From Lysinibacillus sp. KCTC 33748 (GTDB taxonomy: Bacteria > Bacillota > Bacilli > Bacillales_A > Planococcaceae), in contig NZ_MWSJ01000018.1 of the NCBI RefSeq assembly GCF_002237755.1, positions 35,208 to 99,207 of the forward strand: a stretch of 64,000 nucleotides of DNA. Direction: 5' to 3'. Each line of letters begins with the position of its first letter. The stretch's first letter is position 1. Made by a program: the position numbers and the translations under genes. The notes under the pieces are model-generated. The model saw nothing but the letters and a program-made list of their open reading frames with translations, searched no databases and was not told the DNA's origin. Below are positions 53,430 through 63,744 of the stretch, piece by piece.

Positions 53430-53678
53430 TTACGCTTTTTTAGCAAGGCGAGACTTTTTACGAGCCGCCGCGTTTTTGTGGATAAGTCCTTTTGAAGCTG
53501 CTTTATCTAAAGATTTGTAAGCTGCTTGTAAAAGTTCTTGTGTGTTTTCAGCTTTAGCAGCAACAGCGTTTTCAGCTTTTTTCACTGTAGTACGCATTGC
53601 AGATTTAGCTTTAGTGTTAGCAGCGTTAGCTTTTTCGTTAACTTTTACGCGTTTAATCGCAGATTTAATGTTTGGCAT
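53430..53678 (-). CDS. rpsT: 30S ribosomal protein S20
   Basis: 82 residues, very basic, Ala/Lys-rich ([40 protein letters not shown]). GGAGGTG before the ATG at 53678. Opposite strand between holA and gpr, as in Bacillus. Confidence 0.97.
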   Translation of the reverse strand: MPNIKSAIKRVKVNEKANAANTKAKSAMRTTVKKAENAVAAKAENTQELLQAAYKSLDKAASKGLIHKNAAARKKSRLAKKA

Positions 53679-53793
53679 ATGTTTCACCTCCTAAAATAGG
53701 TACGAGATGATATCTTCTCATTGATTTCTTGTGTCAATACAACAAAAATCATTTTAACAAACGCTTGGCCAAATTGCAATAGATAAATGCAAA

Positions 53794-53823
53794 GAATATT
53801 TACTTGACAGTTTGAACAAACTA
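53794..53823 (+). promoter_or_regulatory. Forespore (sigma-F/G type) promoter of gpr
   Basis: GAATA, 18-base spacer, CAAACTA, ending 17 bases before the gpr start; fits the forespore sigma consensus expected for this gene. Confidence 0.6.
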
Positions 53824-53840
53824 CAGTTGAGGTGAACTGT

Positions 53841-54857
53841 ATGCAAAATTTTAATTGGCAACGTACAGATTTAATCGATGAATCTGAAGAGGTTGTATTA
53901 CATCAAACGAAAGAACAAAAAGAAACGCTTGAAGAGTCGAGTGGTATTCAAATTGAAGATCGGAATGCTGGTCGGGTAAAAATTACTGATGTAGTAGTAA
54001 GTGCAGAAGGCGAGCAGCAAATTGGGAAAAAGAAGGGGCAGTACATTACTCTCTCTGTGCCTACTTTGACGTTAGAAGATCGAGATGGATTTGAGCAGCT
54101 TGAGAAAGAATTGCTTGGGAATTTTAAAAAAATGCATGAATCCATGTCATGGAAAGAAGATGACAAAATATTAATTATTGGTCTAGGTAATCGTACAATT
54201 ACACCAGATGCTATAGGACCATATCTTATTGATCATTTGCATAGTTTAGATGTAATTGATGAAAAGTTCGTCATGTATGCGCCTGGTGTAACGGGGCAAA
54301 CAGGCTATGAAACTGGTGAATTTGTGGCGGCCATAGCTGAACGTTTAAAGCCAAAATTAATTATTGTTGTAGACGCACTTGCAACAAGAGCTAGTGATCG
54401 CTTATGTAAAACAATTCAATTAACGGATACAGGGATACACCCTGGTTCAGGCGTAGGAAATAAGCGTAAGGAGATCTCATATGAGATGTTAGGCATTCCT
54501 GTTACTGCAATTGGTATCCCTACAGTAGTTGATGCACCTGTATTAATTGCCGATGCTGTAGAGGTAATGCTACGCTCTATAGCTGCACGAGTGTCAGAGC
54601 GGAGTAACCCTTCATCAAAATTGTCATTGTCTTCTTGGCAACCAGATATAAATAAAGAACTAGACATGTCTTTAGTACAGCCGATTTTTGGTGAATGGGC
54701 TACGTGGTCTAAAGAAGAGCGTCAGCAATTGTTTGCAGAGACTTTCGCAGGCTCGCATAAACAGCTGATGGTTACTCCAAAAGAAGCCGATTATTGGATA
54801 GATAATTATGCAAAACTCATATCATCTATGCTTATGAATTGGGCAAATAATCTATAA
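53841..54857 (+). CDS. gpr: Germination protease GPR
   Basis: Degrades small acid-soluble spore proteins during germination. 338 residues: an N-terminal segment (QNFNWQRTDLIDESEE) probably containing the propeptide, then the A25 core ILIIGLGNRTITPDAIGPYL, YAPGVTGQTGYETGEF, VVDALATRASDRLCKTIQL and GSGVGNKRKEIS. GAGGTG before the ATG. Confidence 0.96.
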   Translation: MQNFNWQRTDLIDESEEVVLHQTKEQKETLEESSGIQIEDRNAGRVKITDVVVSAEGEQQIGKKKGQYITLSVPTLTLEDRDGFEQLEKELLGNFKKMHESMSWKEDDKILIIGLGNRTITPDAIGPYLIDHLHSLDVIDEKFVMYAPGVTGQTGYETGEFVAAIAERLKPKLIIVVDALATRASDRLCKTIQLTDTGIHPGSGVGNKRKEISYEMLGIPVTAIGIPTVVDAPVLIADAVEVMLRSIAARVSERSNPSSKLSLSSWQPDINKELDMSLVQPIFGEWATWSKEERQQLFAETFAGSHKQLMVTPKEADYWIDNYAKLISSMLMNWANNL

Positions 54858-54915
54858 TTTTTTCCGTTCTAAAAGGCACATCCTCTCCATACGATAAGGG
54901 GAGGAGGGTGTGACT

Positions 54916-55755
54916 TTGCTAAAAAAACTACAGTGGTCATTTGGTTTATTATTGTTCTTCTTCGTATTACCTGTCATTGCTGGGCAACTTCCGTTCAACA
55001 AGCAAGCATCGACTCCGATTAAAGAGCCAGAGGATAAACCAGTCGTGTTTGCCGCTACTAATTTACCTGAACAAAGTGTCCTAGAGGAGACAAAAGAGGA
55101 AACTAAAGAGGAAATAAAAGATCCATTTAAAGTATTGTTAGTATTTACGCATTCACAGGAATCATATCAACCAATGGTGCAAGCTGTTAGCGGGAAAGCG
55201 GCAGTTTATGATGAAAAAACAAATATTTTTAATTTAAAAGATACTATTTCTAAGCATTTTAGTATGAACGGTATACAAACGGACGTTTTAGATGTTGATG
55301 TGATGAAGGAATTAAAACGTCAGAAAAAACTTTTTCCGGCAGCTTACAACGTTGTACGTCCTTATTTAGCAAAACGTTTACAAGAGCAATCCTACGATTT
55401 AGTGATTGATTTGCATCGAGATTCTGCCAGGAAAAATGCGACAACGATAACTCATAATAACGAATCATATGCACGGATTGCAATTGTCATTGGTGCAGAG
55501 CATAAAAATTATAGATGGAATACTGCGTATGCAGAAAGTTTATCAGCTACAATGAATGAAATCGTGCCGAAAATTTCTAGAGGTGTTATATCAAAAAGTG
55601 GTGACAATGTGGATGGACGTTATAATCAAGATTTAACAAAAGAAATGATTTTAATCGAAATAGGTGGAATTGACAATACAGAAGAAGAATTGAATCGTAC
55701 AATTGCTGTAATAGGGAAAGCTATAGCAAAATCTTTCGTTACAGAAAAACAATAA
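54916..55755 (+). CDS. spoIIP: Stage II sporulation protein P
   Basis: Peptidoglycan amidase/endopeptidase for engulfment. 279 residues: signal/anchor helix (WSFGLLLFFFVLPVIAG), Glu/Lys-rich linker, and an amidase domain with VFTHSQESYQP (zinc His and Glu), LVIDLHRDSARKNAT and EMILIEIGGIDNTEEE. Shorter linker than in B. subtilis (about 400 residues). The TTG at 54916 is eight bases after GGAGG; the GTG at 54910 abuts the ribosome site. Confidence 0.93.
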   Translation: MLKKLQWSFGLLLFFFVLPVIAGQLPFNKQASTPIKEPEDKPVVFAATNLPEQSVLEETKEETKEEIKDPFKVLLVFTHSQESYQPMVQAVSGKAAVYDEKTNIFNLKDTISKHFSMNGIQTDVLDVDVMKELKRQKKLFPAAYNVVRPYLAKRLQEQSYDLVIDLHRDSARKNATTITHNNESYARIAIVIGAEHKNYRWNTAYAESLSATMNEIVPKISRGVISKSGDNVDGRYNQDLTKEMILIEIGGIDNTEEELNRTIAVIGKAIAKSFVTEKQ

Positions 55756-55981
55756 TATTAGAGAATATCATAATAGTCTCTATTTTTGCCAATTAGGTTA
55801 CATTTAATATTTTTAAAAATAATAATTGTTTACAAAAATGCTAGAAATTTTTTTAGGAAAAATAGAGGTTAAGCCTTTTAATTATTCGTTTCTTGCCTTA
55901 TAATTTTCGAGTCAGCACATAAAGATTTGACTTTGAATTGTAAAAGTTTTGCGGCATATGCAATAGGCGAAATACGCTTTT

Positions 55982-56013
55982 AAAGCATCTACCTTTTTGG
56001 AGATGCTTTTTTT
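55982..56013 (+). terminator. Intrinsic terminator without an upstream gene
   Basis: AAGCATCT..CC/GG..AGATGCTT stem and TTTTTTT. The 80 bases before it could be a short untranslated RNA or the spoIIP tail. Confidence 0.65.
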
Positions 56014-56065
56014 ATGGGGAAAATGAACCTTTATTCCAAAAAGGATAAAGGGGGCAACTATACAT

Positions 56066-56137
56066 ATGAGAAAAATTTCATGTTGTTTATGTGATAAAAT
56101 GCAAACTTTTATCAATACTCATCCGTCATTTATATAA
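56066..56137 (+). CDS. Possible 23-aa cysteine-rich peptide
   Basis: MRKISCCLCDKMQTFINTHP plus three residues, with CC-x-C-D. GGGGG lies about 11 bases upstream. Too short to judge; included because of the motif and ribosome site. Confidence 0.3.
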   Translation: MRKISCCLCDKMQTFINTHPSFI

Positions 56138-56250
56138 GTGAATGCACTGATTCAATCGTTAAAAGGGGACGATGTAACTTAAAACTAACGTTTACACTAT
56201 AAAAATGTTGCAAAGGTTTATGGATTACCGGAAGAAGAGGACGGAATATT

Positions 56251-58146
56251 ATGTCAGGCAAGGCAGTCAATCATCGTTATATCCCTGGGTTAGACGGGGT
56301 TCGAGCTTTAGCAGTACTAGCTGTGATAGCTTATCATTTTAACTTCAAATGGGCCAGTGGTGGGTTCCTAGGAGTTGATATCTTTTTTGTTTTATCGGGT
56401 TACTTAATTACTTCTACTGTTTTACCCTTAAAAGGAAATCAGTTAACGGTAGGATTAGGGGCATTTTGGATTGGGCGATTTCGACGCCTACTACCTGCTG
56501 CATACGTAATGATTATTACTTCATTCGCTTGGGCTACCTTATTTCATAAGGAGCTTCTAGATACATTGCGTGGAGATGCAATATCCTCTATTTTTTATTC
56601 AAGTAATTGGTGGTTCATTTTTCATAAACTCTCTTATTTTGATAGTTTTGGATCTCCTTCACCTATAAAAAATTTATGGTCTTTAGCCATTGAGGAACAA
56701 TTTTATCTAATTTGGCCAATTGTGTTAATGCTAGGGCTTTATCTTGTTAAAAAGCAGGCTAAATTAGCCATTTATATCTTTATCGCTGCAATATGCTCAG
56801 CTGTGTTAATGGGCATAATGTATGAACCAGGAGCGGATCCAAGTCGAGTATATTATGGGACAGATACGCGTTCTTTTGAATTACTTATAGGCTGCTGGCT
56901 AGCGCTCGTTTGGCCGATGAAAAGACTATCTTCTCAAAAATTATCTACCGACCATGTCAATAAACTAAATGCAATAAGTTTGGTTGCTTTTAGTATTTTC
57001 ATTTTAAGTATTATTTTTGTAGATGAATATCAAACTTTCTTATATAGAGGAGGTATGTTCCTATTCTGTTTGAATGCAGCTATATTAATAGCGTGTGTTT
57101 GTCATCCAATTAGCATTTTAGGAAAAATACTTTCGTTGAAGCCTCTGCGTTGGATAGGTTCAAGATCGTATGGAATTTATCTATGGCATTATCCGATTAT
57201 GGTATTGGGTACGCCAGTCCATGAAATAGGTAATCCTGCGTACTGGCGAGTTGCATTACAATTAGTTCTTATTTTAATGATTGCTGAATTATCGTATCGA
57301 TTTATCGAAATGCCAATACGGAAGGAAGGATTCCGTGCCTACTATCGACAGCACCTTGTCGTTAATAAAAATAAGTGGAGCAGCCTTACAATTGCTAGAA
57401 AAATTTCAACGGTGCTCGTTCCACTATTCCTGTTAGTATTTTTTACTGGGATGACAGGTGTAGTAGGTGAAGAAAAAACGGAGTCAAAAGAGTCTCAACC
57501 AACAGAAATTAAAATCGATGGTGGAGAACAACCGTCTAAGCAGAATGATGCCGTAGCGGAAAAAGAAGCACCAGAAAGCGACTCAGGGAATGTTGAGAAT
57601 GAAAAAGCTGAAGCTAGCCCTCCTGACAAAGAAGAACCTAAGCAGGGTGAAAATGATACAACTGCTAACCCTGAAAGTGAATCCTATAATGGAATATTAG
57701 CAATTGGAGATTCTTTAATGATAGACATCGCTTCAAGTTTGCATAATATCTATCCAAACATTACGATTGATGCAAAAATTGGCCGCCAAGTTTCACAAGC
57801 AATCCAATTGGCACCTAATTATGCTAGTTTTAATCAGCCAAATAAAGCTGTTATTATTCAACTTGGCACAAATGGTTTCTTTACGAATGATCAGATTGAT
57901 GCACTACTTGGAGCTTTCGTCAATGCCGATATTTATTTAGTGAATACTCGGGTACCACGTGCTTGGGAAGGTAAAGTGAATTATTCATTACAACAAAAAG
58001 CTCAAGAGCATGATAATATTACATTGATTGATTGGCATTCGACTGCTATTAATCATCCAGAATTTTTTGCTCCAGATGGCGTACATTTAGAACAAAAAGG
58101 TATTAATACGTTAACGAGCCTAATTCAACAATCAGTCAATATATAA
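56251..58146 (+). CDS. OatA-like acyltransferase with SGNH domain
   Basis: Predicted cell-surface O-acetyltransferase, possibly of peptidoglycan muramic acid. 631 residues: N-terminal acyltransferase-3 domain with about ten membrane helices (YIPGLDGVRALAVLAVIAYH, FFVLSGYLIT, RRLLPAAYVM, SLAIEEQFYLIWP), an acidic linker (about 415-475), and an extracytoplasmic SGNH esterase domain with GDSLM (486-490), GTNG and DGVH (609-612) giving the Ser-Asp-His triad. B. subtilis YrhL has the same layout. Single gene with its own terminator in the accessory stretch. Confidence 0.88.
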   Translation: MSGKAVNHRYIPGLDGVRALAVLAVIAYHFNFKWASGGFLGVDIFFVLSGYLITSTVLPLKGNQLTVGLGAFWIGRFRRLLPAAYVMIITSFAWATLFHKELLDTLRGDAISSIFYSSNWWFIFHKLSYFDSFGSPSPIKNLWSLAIEEQFYLIWPIVLMLGLYLVKKQAKLAIYIFIAAICSAVLMGIMYEPGADPSRVYYGTDTRSFELLIGCWLALVWPMKRLSSQKLSTDHVNKLNAISLVAFSIFILSIIFVDEYQTFLYRGGMFLFCLNAAILIACVCHPISILGKILSLKPLRWIGSRSYGIYLWHYPIMVLGTPVHEIGNPAYWRVALQLVLILMIAELSYRFIEMPIRKEGFRAYYRQHLVVNKNKWSSLTIARKISTVLVPLFLLVFFTGMTGVVGEEKTESKESQPTEIKIDGGEQPSKQNDAVAEKEAPESDSGNVENEKAEASPPDKEEPKQGENDTTANPESESYNGILAIGDSLMIDIASSLHNIYPNITIDAKIGRQVSQAIQLAPNYASFNQPNKAVIIQLGTNGFFTNDQIDALLGAFVNADIYLVNTRVPRAWEGKVNYSLQQKAQEHDNITLIDWHSTAINHPEFFAPDGVHLEQKGINTLTSLIQQSVNI

Positions 58147-58156
58147 TTTAGTAATA

Positions 58157-58197
58157 AAATATCCAGAGTGCACGTAAGTGTAGCTGGATATTTTTTG
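58157..58197 (+). terminator. Terminator of the OatA-like gene
   Basis: AAAATATCCAG/CTGGATATTTTTT stem-loop with T run. Confidence 0.82.
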
Positions 58198-58245
58198 TAG
58201 GAAAATCTTAAGCACTCTGGCACTCTATTTAAAATAACCATTGAT

Positions 58246-58377
58246 TTAACTTCTTTCAGTGGTTGTCCAAACACCCGCTGAAATAGAGGAACTCAGTCTA
58301 AGTACGCCAAGTCCTGTGGCAACGACTGAGTGACCAACATCGTGTTGGCCCAAAGCCTCCGGCGGATGTCACGGAAT
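58246..58377. repeat. Mosaic repeat family A, right-truncated copy
   Basis: TTAACTTCTTTCAGTGG..., the GAGGAACTCAG module, GACCAACATCGTGTTGG and CCTCCGGCGGATGTCACGGAAT, then it stops; the AATCGG...GCATAATTGATA half is missing. Confidence 0.8.
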
Positions 58378-58985
58378 TATACCGTTCTAATGTTGTGGTT
58401 TGTATAAGGTTCATACTAGTTTGAAGTATCCCATTTATATCAAGGGTTCAGAGCGTGTGGGACTAGTTGTTAGTCCTGAAATTTGCCACGCTTGCCAATA
58501 AATTTTGACTAAACAGTGTTACAGATTCCTCCCCTAATTCCTTCAATACATAACCGTAAATTTTTATAGACTCAGCCTACAGTCCAGATACGAGATTTTC
58601 ATTCTACATTGGCGTTCCAGTATACTGTACTTTATTGTCGATACATATTTGCATAAAAAAAGATTAATGAGCCTAGTTACAAACCATTTTTAGATGCACA
58701 ATAAATGACAAAGAAATTAAATAATCCAACTTTATATAAATAGTTGTATGCATCCATTTTTCTGCTAAATAATCAGAAAATTTAGGTAATTAAGATGAGT
58801 TGAAGGGAATACTGAGTGTGTGTGGTTTTTAAATAAGAAATAATACATTTGACTACCCTCAATTCATTCTAGTTTATTTCTCAATCTAGAGATAGAATAT
58901 TCAGAATAATTTGACGTTACTATTTATCTTTGATAATATGAAATCGCATACATCACTTACATAGAAACTGGGGGGAGTAAAGCAA
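58378..58985. other. Gene-free stretch before fmdA
   Basis: About 600 bases of AT-rich DNA following the point where the repeat breaks off. I see no supported gene; stop codons are frequent in all frames. Probably debris from insertion or deletion. Confidence 0.5.
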
Positions 58986-60164
58986 ATGGTGAAAACTCTG
59001 TATAAACTAGATTTAAGCAAATCAATGGAAGAACAGGCGCATCCTGGTCACAATCGATGGCATCCAGACATACCAGCAGCATTTTCAGTAGATCCAGGCA
59101 CTTCTTTTAGAATGGAATGTAAAGACTGGACAGATGGACAAATTAAAAATGATGATAGTCCAAATGATATTCGGGATGTGAATCTTGCACGTGTTCATGT
59201 GTTGAGTGGACCGGTTTATGTGAACGGCGTTGAACCTGGAGATTTACTTGTCGTAGATATTTTAGATATTGGTACTTTTCAAGATTCGGCGTGGGGGTTT
59301 AACGGCATTTTCGCAAGAGAGAATGGGGGAAGTTTCTTAGTTGACGAATTTCCAGAAGCAACTAAATCAATCTGGGATTTTGAAGGCATTTATACGACTT
59401 CGAGACATGTACCTGGTGTGAAGTTTGCTGGGATTGTCCATCCTGGCTTAATAGGCGTTGCTCCCTCTATGGAACTTTTGCAAAAATGGAATGAACGAGA
59501 AAAAGAACTCATCATGACCAACCCGGCCCGGGTTCCAACGTTGGCCAATGCACCGACTCCGGAGAGGGCAGTGCTCGGCACATTAAAAGGGGCTGAGTTT
59601 GATCGAGTAGCTAAGGAAGGAGCTCGAACAGTACCACCAAGGGAAAATGGCGGAAACTGTGATATTAAAAATCTATCTAAAGGGTCGAAAATCTTCTTCC
59701 CAGTATTTGTGGAAGGGGCTAAGTTATCGGTAGGAGATCTTCATTTTTCACAAGGGGATGGAGAAATCACATTTTGTGGTGGTATCGAGATGGCAGGATG
59801 GATTGATCTAAAGGTGGATGTCATTAAAGGTGGCATGGAAACCTATAAAATTTACGAGAATCCTGTATTCCAACCGGGCCCAGTAGATCCAAACTATAAT
59901 GATTTCCTCGTTTTCCAAGGGATTTCAGTAGATAATAAGGATGGGAAACAACATTATTTAGATGCTAATCTTGCGTTTCGTCGGGCATGCTTGAATGCCA
60001 TTGAGTATTTAAAAACGCTTGGTTATACAGGTGAGCAAGCCTATATGTTGCTGAGTACAGCACCAGTTGAAAGTCGAATCAATGGCATAGTTGATGTTCC
60101 AAATGCTTGTTGTACCATTGCAATCCCTACAAAAATATTCGATAAAAATATTATGCCAAAATGA
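58986..60164 (+). CDS. fmdA: Formamidase (acetamidase/formamidase family)
   Basis: Hydrolyses formamide or short amides to ammonia and acid. 392 residues with the FmdA signatures GHNRWHPDIPAAFSVDPG, FRMECKDWTDGQI, GPVYVNGVEPGDLLVVDIL, ENGGNCDIKNLSKGSKIFFPVFVEGAKLSVGDLHFSQGDGEI and a C-terminal VPNACCTIAIP. GGGGGAG precedes the ATG. Followed 20 bases later by fmdB. Confidence 0.93.
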   Translation: MVKTLYKLDLSKSMEEQAHPGHNRWHPDIPAAFSVDPGTSFRMECKDWTDGQIKNDDSPNDIRDVNLARVHVLSGPVYVNGVEPGDLLVVDILDIGTFQDSAWGFNGIFARENGGSFLVDEFPEATKSIWDFEGIYTTSRHVPGVKFAGIVHPGLIGVAPSMELLQKWNEREKELIMTNPARVPTLANAPTPERAVLGTLKGAEFDRVAKEGARTVPPRENGGNCDIKNLSKGSKIFFPVFVEGAKLSVGDLHFSQGDGEITFCGGIEMAGWIDLKVDVIKGGMETYKIYENPVFQPGPVDPNYNDFLVFQGISVDNKDGKQHYLDANLAFRRACLNAIEYLKTLGYTGEQAYMLLSTAPVESRINGIVDVPNACCTIAIPTKIFDKNIMPK

Positions 60165-60184
60165 TAGGATAAGGAGGTTTATTC

Positions 60185-60454
60185 TTGCCTAGTTACACAT
60201 TTCGTTGCAATGATTGTGGAGATTTTACGTTATTTTTTAAATCGATGGCAGGGAATAAAGACAAATCAATTTGTCCTATTTGCCAATTAGAGTCAAATCG
60301 AGTCTATTTTGCACCGAATGTGTATACACTTTCGAGAGCACTTAGTTCGCAAATCGAAAAGGGAATGGAACCGCAAATTATGAGTCGAGAAGAATTAGGG
60401 ACCAATAAGCCAAGGAAAAAGGCGGGCGCAAATCGTCCGTGGCAATTCGGGTAA
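60185..60454 (+). CDS. fmdB: FmdB-family zinc ribbon protein
   Basis: 89 residues: CNDCGD...CPICQ zinc ribbon at the N-terminus, basic tail. FmdB was described as regulator of formamidase; as the second gene of the fmdA unit it may control or assemble it. TTG start eight bases after AAGGAGG. Confidence 0.9.
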   Translation: MPSYTFRCNDCGDFTLFFKSMAGNKDKSICPICQLESNRVYFAPNVYTLSRALSSQIEKGMEPQIMSREELGTNKPRKKAGANRPWQFG

Positions 60455-60511
60455 GCACCTATTGCTTCATTGGATATATTGGATAAAGATGCCATTCTAT
60501 CGTTCAGAGGC

Positions 60512-60556
60512 GCCTACTGTGATAGGCGAAAATAATTGTCGGTAGGTTTTTTTTTC
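60512..60556 (+). terminator. Terminator of fmdA-fmdB
   Basis: CCTACTG/CGGTAGG stem followed by nine T residues. Confidence 0.7.
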
Positions 60557-60568
60557 AGATCCCGACAG

Positions 60569-60615
60569 AAGACTCCCACTTCAAGCGTTAGCTAAGTGGC
60601 GAGTAGTTTTCAATT
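60569..60615 (+). mobile_element. Possible IS200/IS605-type right-end remnant
   Basis: AGAAGACTCCCACTT...AAGTGGCGAGTAGTTTTCAATT: an imperfect hairpin followed by TAGTTTTCA, as at the right ends of IS605/TnpB elements. No transposase is left nearby. Confidence 0.35.
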
Positions 60616-60643
60616 CAACGTATATTAATCATCTCTAAACGAC

Positions 60644-60687
60644 AAAAAAGCTGATTGCCCGTTGTAAAATGGCCAATCAGCTTTTTG
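60644..60687 (+). terminator. Stray intrinsic terminator
   Basis: AAAAAGCTGATTG/CAATCAGCTTTTT perfect 13-bp stem, T-rich on both sides; no intact gene adjoins. Confidence 0.75.
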
Positions 60688-60859
60688 TGGAGTCTTGAAG
60701 TGCATTATTAAAGCGCCTAGCGGTTTAACAGATTGTCTGGACATAACTTAGACACAATTCTGACAAACGGAGAGGCATATCATTTGTTATGTAATTTGTT
60801 CGATTTCTAATAATTAAGTTAGAACCGTAACATAATCCACGAATATCTTCATCAAACAT

Positions 60860-61115
60860 CAGTGTATGGATCTCTAGCCAATTCCAACAAATACTCCTAA
60901 TATTTCGCAGTAGATTTGATCATTTTCATCTGTGAGGAAGAGGTCGATCTCTTGATATCTGCCTCGTAAATCTTCTGGAAATTTTTCGAATTATACTCGT
61001 GAAGTTTATTATTAATCGGATAAACAATGGCATGTCTTTTTAGAGAGTGGTATTTTACGTGATAAAATTGTAGATAAATGCGAAAGATGTTCTGAACATA
61101 TTCCTTGGACAAATA
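60860..61115 (-). pseudogene. Decayed gene of unknown family
   Basis: The minus strand reads HAIVYPINNKLHEYN in one frame and, one base out of phase, FEKFPEDLRGRYQEIDLFLT then DENDQIYCEILGVFVGIG before a stop. The joined reading looks like a natural protein, so a frameshifted remnant is likely. Family not recognised. The DNA from 61116 to 61360 shows nothing else I can support. Confidence 0.4.
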
Positions 61116-61361
61116 TGTATAGTGCTATTTTTATGTAAGTGAGATATTCTTATAATTTACCAACAAAAAAGATTGAAGCAATTAGCCTCACTCTTTCTGA
61201 CTTACGCATTCTTTTACTCACGCTCGCCGTATTTTATTAGTCCCAAACTAGCCCCAAATAGCCTCGAAATCATGCTGTAATATACATTAACCTGCAAAAT
61301 CTAAAAACCGCATAAAACACTTACAAGTATTGATGTAATAGGCTTTCTAGTCTAGTTGTTG

Positions 61362-61391
61362 TTGTACTTTGCATATCATTCATAGTATAAT
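61362..61391 (+). promoter_or_regulatory. Likely promoter of lepA
   Basis: TTGTAC, 18-base spacer, TATAAT, 30 bases before the start. Confidence 0.55.
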
Positions 61392-61420
61392 TCATTATAG
61401 TTTAATTAGGAGTGGAAAAG

Positions 61421-63247
61421 ATGAACCGAGAAGCACGTTTAAAAAGACAAGAGAATATTCGAAATTTCTCTATTATTGCACATATTGACCACGGGAAATC
61501 AACGCTTGCTGACCGTATTTTAGAGCAAACGAAATCATTAACATCTCGTGAAATGAAGGCACAGCTCCTTGACTCAATGGATTTAGAACGTGAGCGAGGC
61601 ATTACGATTAAATTAAATGCGGTACAATTAAAGTACGAAGCAAAAGATGGCGAAGTGTATACATTCCATTTGATCGACACACCAGGGCACGTCGATTTCA
61701 CATATGAAGTATCACGTAGTTTAGCTGCTTGTGAAGGTGCTATTTTAGTTGTAGACGCAGCACAAGGTATTGAAGCACAAACACTAGCAAATGTTTATTT
61801 AGCTCTTGATAATGACCTTGAAATTTTACCAGTTATCAATAAAATCGATTTACCAGCTGCAGATCCAGAACGCGTTCGTCAAGAAGTTGAAGACGTAATC
61901 GGGTTAGATGCTTCTGAAGCGGTTTTAGCTTCTGCTAAAGCTGGTATCGGAATTGAAGATATTTTAGAACAAATTGTAGAGAAAGTGCCTGCACCAACTG
62001 GTGATCCAGAAGCACCTTTACAAGCCCTTATTTTTGACTCTGTTTATGATGCTTATAAAGGTGTTATTATTTCCATTCGAATTATGAATGGTACAGTAAA
62101 ACCTGGCGATAAAATTCGAATGATGGCTACTGGAGCAGAATTTGAAGTTATCGAAGTTGGTGTACACACACCGAAAGTTGTAGCACAGTCTGAATTAACA
62201 GTTGGTGACGTAGGCTATTTAACAGCCTCCATTAAAAATGTAGGGGATACTCGTGTCGGGGATACAGTTACATTTGCTAATCGCCCAGCAGCTGAGCCAT
62301 TAGCAGGTTATCGTCGTTTAAATCCAATGGTATACTGCGGATTATATCCAATCGATACAGCGAGATATAATGACTTACGTGAAGCGTTAGAAAAGTTAGA
62401 GCTTAATGACTCTGCACTTCAATATGAGCCAGAGACATCGCAAGCACTGGGATTTGGTTTCCGCTGTGGCTTCTTAGGGCTTTTACACATGGAAATCATT
62501 CAAGAGCGTATTGAGCGTGAGTTTAACATTGATCTAATCACAACGGCGCCTTCTGTAATTTACAATGTTCACATGACAGATGGATCTTCAGTTAAAGTTG
62601 ACAACCCGTCATTTATGCCGGATCCTCAAAAAATTGATCGAGTGGAAGAACCATATGTAAAAGCTACAATTATGGTACCGAACGATTATGTAGGAGCTGT
62701 TATGGAGCTTTGTCAATTAAAACGCGGTAACTTCATGACAATGGATTATATCGATACTACACGTGTCAGCATTATCTATGAAATGCCGTTATCAGAAATC
62801 GTTTATGATTTCTTTGATTATTTAAAATCAAATACGAAGGGCTATGCGTCATTTGACTATGAACTCATTGGTTATCAGACTTCAAAACTAGTGAAGATGG
62901 ATATCTTATTAAATGGTGAGCAAGTCGATGCACTAAGCTTTATCGTGCACCGTGACTTTGCGTACGAGCGAGGTAAAGTCATCGTTGAAAAACTAAAAGA
63001 ATTAATCCCACGCCAACAATTTGAAGTACCAATTCAAGCAGCTGTTGGACAAAAAATTGTCGCTCGTTCAACAATTAAAGCGATGCGTAAAAACGTTTTA
63101 GCAAAATGTTACGGTGGGGATATTTCTCGTAAACGAAAACTTCTTGATAAACAAAAAGAAGGTAAAAAACGTATGAAACAAGTAGGTTCAGTCGAAGTAC
63201 CACAAGAAGCATTCATGGCTGTTCTGAAGATGGATGATTCGAAGTAA
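61421..63247 (+). CDS. lepA: Elongation factor 4 (LepA)
   Basis: Ribosome-associated GTPase linked to back-translocation and 30S assembly. 608 residues: G1 [11 protein letters not shown]2 RGITIK, G3 DTPGHVD, G4 NKID, EF-G-like domains and the LepA-specific C-terminus ([21 protein letters not shown]). AGGAGTG before the ATG at 61421. In B. subtilis hemN and hrcA follow; here mobile-element debris follows. Confidence 0.97.
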   Translation: MNREARLKRQENIRNFSIIAHIDHGKSTLADRILEQTKSLTSREMKAQLLDSMDLERERGITIKLNAVQLKYEAKDGEVYTFHLIDTPGHVDFTYEVSRSLAACEGAILVVDAAQGIEAQTLANVYLALDNDLEILPVINKIDLPAADPERVRQEVEDVIGLDASEAVLASAKAGIGIEDILEQIVEKVPAPTGDPEAPLQALIFDSVYDAYKGVIISIRIMNGTVKPGDKIRMMATGAEFEVIEVGVHTPKVVAQSELTVGDVGYLTASIKNVGDTRVGDTVTFANRPAAEPLAGYRRLNPMVYCGLYPIDTARYNDLREALEKLELNDSALQYEPETSQALGFGFRCGFLGLLHMEIIQERIEREFNIDLITTAPSVIYNVHMTDGSSVKVDNPSFMPDPQKIDRVEEPYVKATIMVPNDYVGAVMELCQLKRGNFMTMDYIDTTRVSIIYEMPLSEIVYDFFDYLKSNTKGYASFDYELIGYQTSKLVKMDILLNGEQVDALSFIVHRDFAYERGKVIVEKLKELIPRQQFEVPIQAAVGQKIVARSTIKAMRKNVLAKCYGGDISRKRKLLDKQKEGKKRMKQVGSVEVPQEAFMAVLKMDDSK

Positions 63248-63307
63248 TTCAGTAGTGATAAGTCAGTAGTGATAAGGGTTTGTAACGTATTTAGATAATT
63301 TATATAA

Positions 63308-63342
63308 GGGTTAAATGGTAGGGTTCCCCACCATTTAACCAC
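63308..63342. other. Inverted repeat after lepA
   Basis: GGGTTAAATGGT/ACCATTTAACC strong stem, without a T tract on either side; may act as a transcript-stabilising hairpin. Confidence 0.5.
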
Positions 63343-63366
63343 CATAAAAAAATACGTTATCAATTC

Positions 63367-63575
63367 TTATATATCTTGAGCGAATGAATCAAAGATGTTC
63401 GCATCATCTCTGGCCATTTTCTCGGTGAGGTGGACATAGCGATCTTCTGTTACGGCAGCTCAGCTATGCCCCAATCTTTTTTATACAGTTTTAACAGGTG
63501 AGCCATTCTCATTAATATTGTTGCATGTGTGTGACGCAATGAATGATGGTTAAACTGATTTTAATGTTTCACTAA
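63367..63575 (-). pseudogene. Ruined phage-type tyrosine integrase, C-terminal part
   Basis: The minus strand reads FNHHSLRHTHATIL, shifts frame, then INENGSPVKTV-stop-KRLGHS-stop-AAVTEDRYVHLTEKMARDDA and NIFDSFAQDI-stop. This is the RHTHAT/GHS/Y catalytic end of a phage integrase, with one frameshift and two stops. Confidence 0.75.
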
Positions 63576-63744
63576 TTTTCCAAGTATTATATTTGATGAC
63601 ACTTGGCGTACAATGTGCGCCATTTTCTTTTTTACATACATAATCATGTTACAGTAAACGAGTAAACGCAGCATAAGCTAGCGTTATTTTTATGCCTTCA
63701 TCCATCTTTTTGTTATGATTAAGTAGCATCAAGGAGGGAACAAA

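Larger units (their letters stand above)
55756..56250. other. Gap after spoIIP, with unexplained hairpin
   Basis: AT-rich, about 500 bases. It holds a strong terminator at 55982-56013 and a possible 23-codon ORF at 56066-56137 (annotated separately). yqxA, which follows spoIIP in B. subtilis, is not present. Confidence 0.6.

Noticed and set aside
61141..61300. Possible second integrase remnant around TCCCAAACTAGCCCC
   Set aside because: No catalytic motif could be read in any frame; similarity to integrase flanks is only an impression.
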